A stretch of 64,000 nt of DNA from Agromyces sp. G08B096 (GTDB lineage Bacteria > Actinomycetota > Actinomycetes > Actinomycetales > Microbacteriaceae), in NCBI RefSeq assembly GCF_040267705.1, contig NZ_CP158374.1, positions 496,001-560,000 on the forward strand. Direction: 5' to 3'. Of the stretch, positions 59,173 to 64,000 are shown in pieces. The notes under the pieces are model-generated. The model saw only the letters and a list, made by a program, of their open reading frames with translations. It made no database searches and was not told the origin of the DNA. The position numbers and the translations under genes are program-made. Within the stretch, counting starts at the first letter, position 1. Each line of letters starts with the position of its first letter.

Positions 59173-60158
59173 GTGGGGTTTCGGGGTTCGATGGGGTGTT
59201 GTTCTTCCCGGTGACGCCGTTCGATGGGGCGGGTCGGGTGGATGTGGACCTGTTGGGCGAGCATGTGCAGGACCGGTTGGGGTACGGGCCGGGTGGGGTG
59301 TTCCCGGCGTGCGGGACGGGTGAGTTCCATGCCCTGTCCGCCGCCGAGGTCGCGACCGTGGTGCGGGCGACGGTGGCGGCGGTCGGCGGGCGGGTGCCGG
59401 TGATCGCGGGCTCCGGGGGGCCGCTCGGGCATGCGATCCAGACCGCGGTCTCAGCGCAGGAGGCGGGTGCTGACGGGTTGCTGCTGCTGCCGCCGTACCT
59501 CGTGTCCGGCACCACGGACGGGCTGGTGGGCTGGGTCGAGGCGATCACCGCAGCCACCGACCTGCCGGTGATCGTGTATCACCGGGCGACGGCGAGGTAC
59601 ACCCCGGAGGCGATGACCCGGCTGGCGGGCAACCCGAAGGTGATCGGGTTCAAGGACGGGGTCGGTGATATCGGGTTGGCGCAGGAGATCGTGCTGGCCG
59701 CCCGGGCCACGGGCCGGGAGCTGGCGTTGTTCAACGGGTTGCTGACCGCGGAGCTGAGCCAGGGCGCGTACCGCGGCATCGGGATCCCGTTGTACTCCTC
59801 GGCCGTGTTCGCGATGCTGCCCGAAGTCGCGTCGGCGTACTACCGCGCCTACGTCGGCGGTGACGAGCAGACCCGGGTTCGCCTGTTGGACGGGTTCTAC
59901 CGTCCGTTGGTCGCGCTCCGGGACGAGACGCCCGGGTTCGGGGTCTCCCTCGTCAAGGCCGGGCTCCGGGCCCGCGGCGTCCCGGTCGGCCCGGTCCGAC
60001 CGCCCCTGGTCGATCCGACCCCCGAACAGGAACACCGCCTCACCGACCTCCTGAACACCGGACTCCGCCTCCTCACCCACCACGACGAACACCCCGCCCC
60101 GGCGGCATCGTCCGTCGCCGCCGCGCCCGATTCCGCGGCCGTTCCGGCGGCCGGCTGA
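59169..60158 (+). CDS. kdgD: 5-dehydro-4-deoxyglucarate dehydratase
   Basis: 329 residues from ATG 59169, overlapping the previous stop as ATGA. DHDPS/NAL superfamily with the KDG-dehydratase signatures LFFPVTPFDGAGRVDVDLL and GVFPACGTGEFHALSAAEV, Tyr137 (VIVYHRATARYTP) and Schiff-base Lys162 (VIGFKDGVGD). It converts 5-dehydro-4-deoxy-D-glucarate to 2-ketoglutarate semialdehyde, water and CO2. Alanine-rich tail of 20 residues. Codon use is unusual: many GGG, GTG and TTG codons in the 5' half, then C-rich codons at the 3' end. Confidence 0.9.
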   Translation: MSGVSGFDGVLFFPVTPFDGAGRVDVDLLGEHVQDRLGYGPGGVFPACGTGEFHALSAAEVATVVRATVAAVGGRVPVIAGSGGPLGHAIQTAVSAQEAGADGLLLLPPYLVSGTTDGLVGWVEAITAATDLPVIVYHRATARYTPEAMTRLAGNPKVIGFKDGVGDIGLAQEIVLAARATGRELALFNGLLTAELSQGAYRGIGIPLYSSAVFAMLPEVASAYYRAYVGGDEQTRVRLLDGFYRPLVALRDETPGFGVSLVKAGLRARGVPVGPVRPPLVDPTPEQEHRLTDLLNTGLRLLTHHDEHPAPAASSVAAAPDSAAVPAAG

Positions 60159-60177
60159 GCACGATCGAGAGGTTCGA

Positions 60178-61674
60178 ATGAGCGAGCAGACCGTCGCCGC
60201 GGAGGCGACATCAGCGAACGGCAGCGCGTCGATTCCGGTGCCGGTGGGGTTGGGAGATGCGGCGTCGGCGGCGCGGGAGGCGTTCGGGGTGACGGTGACG
60301 TCGTCTGCGGTGGAGCGTGCGGCCTGGTTGCGGGCCGGAGCGGAGGCGCTGGACGGGCACCTGGACGAGCTCGTGCCGTTGGCCGATGAGGAGACCCACC
60401 TCGGCACGGCGCGGCTGACGGGCGAGCTGGCTCGCACGAGTGCGCAGTTGCGGTTGTTCGCCGACGTCGTGCTCGAGGGCTCCTACCTGGAGGCCACGAT
60501 CGATCACCCCGACCCGGCCGCGACCCCGCCACGACCCGATCTGCGGCGGATGCTGCGCCCGCTCGGACCGGTCGCGGTGTTCGGGGCGTCGAACTTCCCG
60601 GTCGCGTTCTCCGTCGCCGGCGGCGATACCGCGTCCGCGCTGGCCGCGGGCTGCCCGGTGATCGTGAAGAACCACTCCGCACACGCCCGCCTGGGCCGCC
60701 GCACCGCGGAGATCGTCACCGCCGCCCTCCAGGCGGCGGGCGCCCCGGCCGGGATCCTCACCCTCGTCGAGGGACGGCAGACCGGCGCCGACCTGGTCGC
60801 CCACCCCGCGGTGCGGGCGGTCGGGTTCACCGGGTCGCTGCACGGCGGCCGGGCCCTGTTCGACCTCGCGACCGGGCGACCCGACCCGATCCCGTTCTAC
60901 GGCGAACTCAGCGCCGTCAACCCCGTCCTGATCACCCCCGCCGCCCTCGCCGCCCGCGGCGACGAGCTCGCAGCCGGGCTGGCCGGGTCGTTCACCCTCG
61001 GGGTCGGCCAGTTCTGCACGAACCCCGGTGTGGTGCTCGCCCCGGCCGGGTCCGGGTTCGCCGACCTCGTCACGACCGCGGTCGGCACCCCCACCCCGGC
61101 CCGCATGCTCACCGACGGCATCGCCGACGCCTACGCGCAGGGCCTTGCCGGCCTCGCCGCCCACGACGGCGTCGAGGTCGTGACCGGCCGGCTCGCCCAA
61201 CTGCCCGGCACCGGCACCCCCACCGTGCTGGCCACGACCGCCCAGGCCGTGCTCGAGGACCCGGCCGCGCTGCTGACGGAGTGCTTCGGCCCGGCCACCC
61301 TGATCGTCGAGTACGACCACCCCGACGACGCGCTCGATGTCATCCGCGCCGTCGGCGGCAGCCTCACCGCGACCGTGCACGCCGAACCCCACGAGGACCT
61401 CACCGGCATCGTGGCCGTGCTGACCGAGATCGCCGGGCGGATCCTGTTCACCGGGTGGCCCACCGGCGTCGCCGTCAGCTGGGCCCAAACCCACGGCGGA
61501 CCCTGGCCCGCCACGACCTCCATCCACACCAGCGTCGGCGCCGCCGCCATCCGACGCTTCCTCCGCCCCATCACCTACCAAGACGCCCCCGACCACGTCC
61601 TCCCACCCGAACTCCGCGACACCAACCCCCACCGCATCCCCCGCCGCATCAACGGCCAACTCCAGCTCCCATAA
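60178..61674 (+). CDS. 2-ketoglutarate-semialdehyde dehydrogenase
   Basis: 498 residues with GAGAGG upstream. ALDH superfamily of the KGSADH-like group: GASNFPVAFSVAGGDTASAL (Asn139), VIVKNHSAHA (Lys164), GFTGSLHGGRALFDLA, general base Glu243 (FYGELSAVNP) and nucleophile Cys280 (GQFCTNPG). It oxidises 2-ketoglutarate semialdehyde to 2-ketoglutarate, finishing the oxidative uronate pathway. It ends in TAA, rare in this window, and shows the same 5' G-rich to 3' C-rich shift as kdgD. Confidence 0.88.
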   Translation: MSEQTVAAEATSANGSASIPVPVGLGDAASAAREAFGVTVTSSAVERAAWLRAGAEALDGHLDELVPLADEETHLGTARLTGELARTSAQLRLFADVVLEGSYLEATIDHPDPAATPPRPDLRRMLRPLGPVAVFGASNFPVAFSVAGGDTASALAAGCPVIVKNHSAHARLGRRTAEIVTAALQAAGAPAGILTLVEGRQTGADLVAHPAVRAVGFTGSLHGGRALFDLATGRPDPIPFYGELSAVNPVLITPAALAARGDELAAGLAGSFTLGVGQFCTNPGVVLAPAGSGFADLVTTAVGTPTPARMLTDGIADAYAQGLAGLAAHDGVEVVTGRLAQLPGTGTPTVLATTAQAVLEDPAALLTECFGPATLIVEYDHPDDALDVIRAVGGSLTATVHAEPHEDLTGIVAVLTEIAGRILFTGWPTGVAVSWAQTHGGPWPATTSIHTSVGAAAIRRFLRPITYQDAPDHVLPPELRDTNPHRIPRRINGQLQLP

Positions 61675-61757
61675 GGGGAGCCGGCTTGAGGGGTGCCGAG
61701 CATCGTCCGGGGAGGGGTCCGGCCGACAGGCGGCTCAACGTGGGCCGGAACGCCCGG

Positions 61758-62777
61758 TCAGCGGCCGGTGGGAAGCGAGGTGTCGCGCACCACGAGCTCG
61801 GGCGCGAACGCCCCGGAGAGGTCAGCCTCCGTCTCGAGGCCGAGGAGCAGGCGGACGGCCGCGGCGCCGAGGGCGGCCGAGGGGTGGCGGATCGAGGTGA
61901 GCGGCACGATGGCGAAGTCGGCGAACTCGATGTCGTCGTAGCCGATGAGCGAGAGGTCGCCCGGGACGTCGACGCCGGCGGCCAGCAGGCCGTGCAGCAG
62001 GCCGAGCGCGAGCAGGTCGTTGCCCGCGAAGACCCCGTCGGGGCGGTCGGCGGCGGACCGGCCGAGCAGGGCCTCGGCGACCTCTTCGCCGATGCGGGCG
62101 TTCTGGGCGGGCGTGCGCTGCACCTCGAGCGAGGCGTCGGCGCCGCTCTCGGCGAGTGCGCGCCGGGCGCCGGCGAGACGGGCGTCGACGTGAGGGTGCG
62201 GGCCACCGACGAAGAGGATGCGGCTCCGGCCCTGATCGAGGAGATGCCGCATGGCGAGGTAGCCGCCGAGCTCGTTGTCTCCTGAGATCGCGGGGAAGTC
62301 GTGGTCGCCCTGCGCGAGGCCGACGAGCACGAACGGCGTGCCGCGGTCGCGGAGTTCGAGCAGTTCGGCGGGCACGTCGCCGACCGGGGCCGCGATGATG
62401 CCGCTCACCTGCTGCGACTCGAAGAAGTTGACGTAGGCGCGCTCGCGCTCGGCGTCGTCGTCGCTGTTGACGACGATGATGAAGCGCCCGTTCGCGGCCG
62501 CCTCGCGCTCGGCGCCTGCGGCGACCTCGGCGTACACGGGGTTCGCGGTGTTCGAGATGAGCAGACCGAAGGCCAGGCTGTGGCCCATGCGCAGGCGCCG
62601 GGCGGCGTCGTTGCCCACGTAGCCCAGTTCATCGGCTGCGGCGAGCACGCGGGCGCGCAGCGGCGCGGAGACCCGGGAGGGCTGGGTGAAGGCGTACGAC
62701 GCGGTCGCCCGCGAGACCCCCGCACGCGCCGCGACGTCTTTGATCGTGGCTGGCGCTGTTCGTCTCGCGCTCGGCAT
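61758..62777 (-). CDS. LacI-family regulator R4 of uronate metabolism
   Basis: 339 residues from ATG 62777 (AAGGGAG upstream; GTG 62792 is an alternative start). HTH TIKDVAARAGVSRATASYAF, hinge YVGNDAARRLRMGH, then the ligand domain (FGLLISNTANPVYAEVAAGA, VSGIIAAPVGDVPAE, ILFVGGPHPHVDARLAGAR, DLSLIGYDDIEFADFAIVPL). A perfect 26-bp palindrome lies 54 bp upstream of its start, and the core of that site recurs between udh and the dehydratase, so it probably controls both loci. The 83-bp gap to the convergent dehydrogenase shows no clear terminator. Confidence 0.87.
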   Translation of the reverse strand: MPSARRTAPATIKDVAARAGVSRATASYAFTQPSRVSAPLRARVLAAADELGYVGNDAARRLRMGHSLAFGLLISNTANPVYAEVAAGAEREAAANGRFIIVVNSDDDAERERAYVNFFESQQVSGIIAAPVGDVPAELLELRDRGTPFVLVGLAQGDHDFPAISGDNELGGYLAMRHLLDQGRSRILFVGGPHPHVDARLAGARRALAESGADASLEVQRTPAQNARIGEEVAEALLGRSAADRPDGVFAGNDLLALGLLHGLLAAGVDVPGDLSLIGYDDIEFADFAIVPLTSIRHPSAALGAAAVRLLLGLETEADLSGAFAPELVVRDTSLPTGR

Positions 62778-62796
62778 CTGGCTCCCTTGCACCCGC

Positions 62797-62856
62797 TTGT
62801 CTTCCGACTTGGCCGTAGGCTAGCGTAGCGGAAATCGTGAATCGATTCACGATTTC
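62797..62856 (+). promoter_or_regulatory. Glycosidase promoter with 26-bp R4 operator
   Basis: -35 TTGTCT (62797-62802), 18-bp spacer, -10 TAGCGT (62821-62826), then a perfect 26-bp palindrome (62831-62856; core GTGAATCGATTCAC, outer arms GAAATC/GATTTC) over the transcription start. The spacing from -10 to operator equals that on the udh side. Confidence 0.8.
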
Positions 62857-62869
62857 GGAAGGGATGCCA

Positions 62870-64000
62870 GTGCCGGATACACCGAGGTTCTCGACGCTGT
62901 GGGCGGTCAACGGCGCGCTCGACGCCATCGAGCTGCGCGCGCAGCTCGACGACTTCGTCGCCGCCGGGCTCGACGGGGTCGTCTTCCATCCGCGCTTCTA
63001 TCCCGGGCGACCGCCGTATCTCGACGACGAGTACCTCGCGATCGTGTCGCGGCTCGTCCTCGACGCGCACGACCGCGGCCTCGAGTTCTGGATCTACGAC
63101 GAGAACGGCTGGCCGAGCGGCACCGTGGGCGGCCTCATGCTCGAGCGGCATCCCGGACTGCGTCAGCAGTGGCTCGAACTGCAGCCGGATGCGGGCCAGC
63201 CCGCCCTGCACCGCTTCACTCACGACGAACGGGAGTGGGCGCTCGTCGTCCGGCACGGCGAGGGCGTCGACTACCTCGCGCCCGACCTCGCCGACCGGTT
63301 CATCGACCTCTGCTATCGCAGGTACGCGGACGGCCTCGCGCCGGAGGCGATGGCCCGGGTCGCCGGCTTCTTCTCCGACGAGCCCGAGTTCGGGCTCGGT
63401 CACGCGCAGCACGAGCTGTCGGCGCACGGCGCCGTGCCCTGGACCCCCGATCTGCCCGAGCAATACGCCGGGCGGCATGGCCGCGACCTGATCGCCGACC
63501 TGCCGTCGCTCTTCGGCGACGGCGCCGACGCCGAAACCGTCCGCACCGACTTCTGGGAGCTCGTCACCGACCTCTTCGCCGACCGTTATCTCGCCCGGCT
63601 CGACACCTGGTGCCGAGAGCGGGGCCTGCGCTTCACGGCGCATGTGAAGGGCGAGGAGCATCCGCTCTTCCAGCTGCCCACCGTGGGCTCGCTCGGCACG
63701 ATCTCGCGCGCGATCGGGATGCCGGGGATCGACGCGCTCGGGAGGCATCCGGTCAACGACTTCTATCCGCGGCAGGCGTCGTCGGTCGCGCGGCAGTTCA
63801 GCGACGGCCGCGCGATGGCCGAGGCGTTCGGCGGCGCAGGCTGGGGAGCCGGGCCCGCCGACCTCGAGCGCTACCTCGGCTGGCTCGGCGGGCACGGCAT
63901 CACCGACTTCGTGCTGCACCTCAGCCAGTACCGGCTCGACTCGGCGGCGATCGAGGATTGGCCGCCGTCGCATCCCCGTCACGTGAGCTGGTCGGGCGCC
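62870..64000 (+). CDS. Putative glycoside hydrolase (GH106-like), C-terminus beyond the right edge
   Basis: 377 codons from GTG 62870, chosen because GGAAGGG (62857-62863) is 6 nt upstream; ATG 62864 is possible but too close to that site. Residues about 10-130 look like the first part of a TIM barrel: FSTLWAVNGALDAIELRAQL, DGVVFHPRFYPGRPPYLDDE and LEFWIYDENGWPSGTVGGLM, the last strongly resembling the YDE-GWPSG segment of GH106-type alpha-rhamnosidase-like enzymes. VAGFFSDEPEFGLG and HVKGEEHPL supply candidate acidic residues. No signal peptide. R4 control suggests that it releases uronates or rhamnose from pectin- or xylan-derived oligosaccharides. Confidence 0.72.
   Translation, partial: MPDTPRFSTLWAVNGALDAIELRAQLDDFVAAGLDGVVFHPRFYPGRPPYLDDEYLAIVSRLVLDAHDRGLEFWIYDENGWPSGTVGGLMLERHPGLRQQWLELQPDAGQPALHRFTHDEREWALVVRHGEGVDYLAPDLADRFIDLCYRRYADGLAPEAMARVAGFFSDEPEFGLGHAQHELSAHGAVPWTPDLPEQYAGRHGRDLIADLPSLFGDGADAETVRTDFWELVTDLFADRYLARLDTWCRERGLRFTAHVKGEEHPLFQLPTVGSLGTISRAIGMPGIDALGRHPVNDFYPRQASSVARQFSDGRAMAEAFGGAGWGAGPADLERYLGWLGGHGITDFVLHLSQYRLDSAAIEDWPPSHPRHVSWSGA

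Noticed and set aside
1..64000. Mobile elements, tRNA or rRNA genes
   Set aside because: Both strands were read for transposase, integrase, tRNA-like cloverleaf and rRNA sequence and none was recognised; small RNAs cannot be excluded by eye.

Overview
The window is very high-GC, gene-dense actinobacterial chromosome. Three observations point to a member of the Microbacteriaceae (Agromyces/Microbacterium-like): F420-dependent oxidoreductase families (Rv1855c-type, Rv3369-type), a mycoredoxin-like protein, and the recurrent GGATGCC/GGCATCC heptamer that forces unusual GAT codons. The genus is inferred from sequence style, not from a marker gene. I see no rRNA, tRNA, CRISPR array, insertion sequence or phage gene. 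No stretch longer than about 210 bp lacks a gene or a described regulatory site.

Bases 1-34600 are ordinary housekeeping and accessory genes: an MGT-type glycosyltransferase cut by the left edge, two LLM-family oxidoreductases, a flavoprotein oxidase, a DUF4407 coiled-coil membrane protein, a baeRF-type protein, a mycoredoxin, and a 1187-residue RecB-nuclease/SF1-helicase fusion. They continue with a TetR-controlled agmatine-deiminase/amidase operon, a DUF2207 protein, a membrane-anchored sulfite-oxidase-like molybdoenzyme, short-chain dehydrogenases and a YbdK-type glutamate-cysteine ligase. A FUSC exporter, divergent from a MarR/3-hydroxyacyl-CoA-dehydrogenase pair, and a 5'-3' exonuclease complete this part. 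Many of these genes have a TANNNT -10 hexamer only 6-9 nt before the start codon, which implies leaderless mRNAs.

Bases 34675-64000 form a plant-polysaccharide utilisation region with four LacI-family regulators, here called R3 (34675), R1 (40978), R2 (47797) and R4 (61758). R3 is divergent from an ABC sugar importer (binding protein and two permeases) and a GH127 beta-L-arabinofuranosidase. R1 precedes a secreted GH39-like enzyme with lectin, LamG and PxKF modules. R2 precedes a second ABC importer and a GH31 alpha-xylosidase. R4 sits beside an oxidative uronate operon: uronate dehydrogenase, glucarate dehydratase, an unknown protein, 5-dehydro-4-deoxyglucarate dehydratase and 2-ketoglutarate-semialdehyde dehydrogenase. 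Beyond R4 lies a glycosidase that runs off the right edge. Neither importer has its own ATPase, so a shared MsiK-type ATPase elsewhere is expected. Together the region should take up arabino-, xylo- and uronate-containing oligosaccharides and feed uronates to 2-ketoglutarate. Interspersed are a lone ABC ATPase, a GlxA-type regulator, a phosphoesterase and a GAPDH gene.

Regulatory palindromes can be read directly. R1, R2 and R4 sites share the half-site GAA-N-C and differ at the position before the central C|G step (C, G and T). The most novel items are the unknown protein in the uronate operon, sitting where a lactonase would be expected; a LamG domain that looks circularly permuted and inserted into a ricin-type lectin; the operator code; and a matched 5' G-rich to 3' C-rich composition gradient in two adjacent uronate genes.
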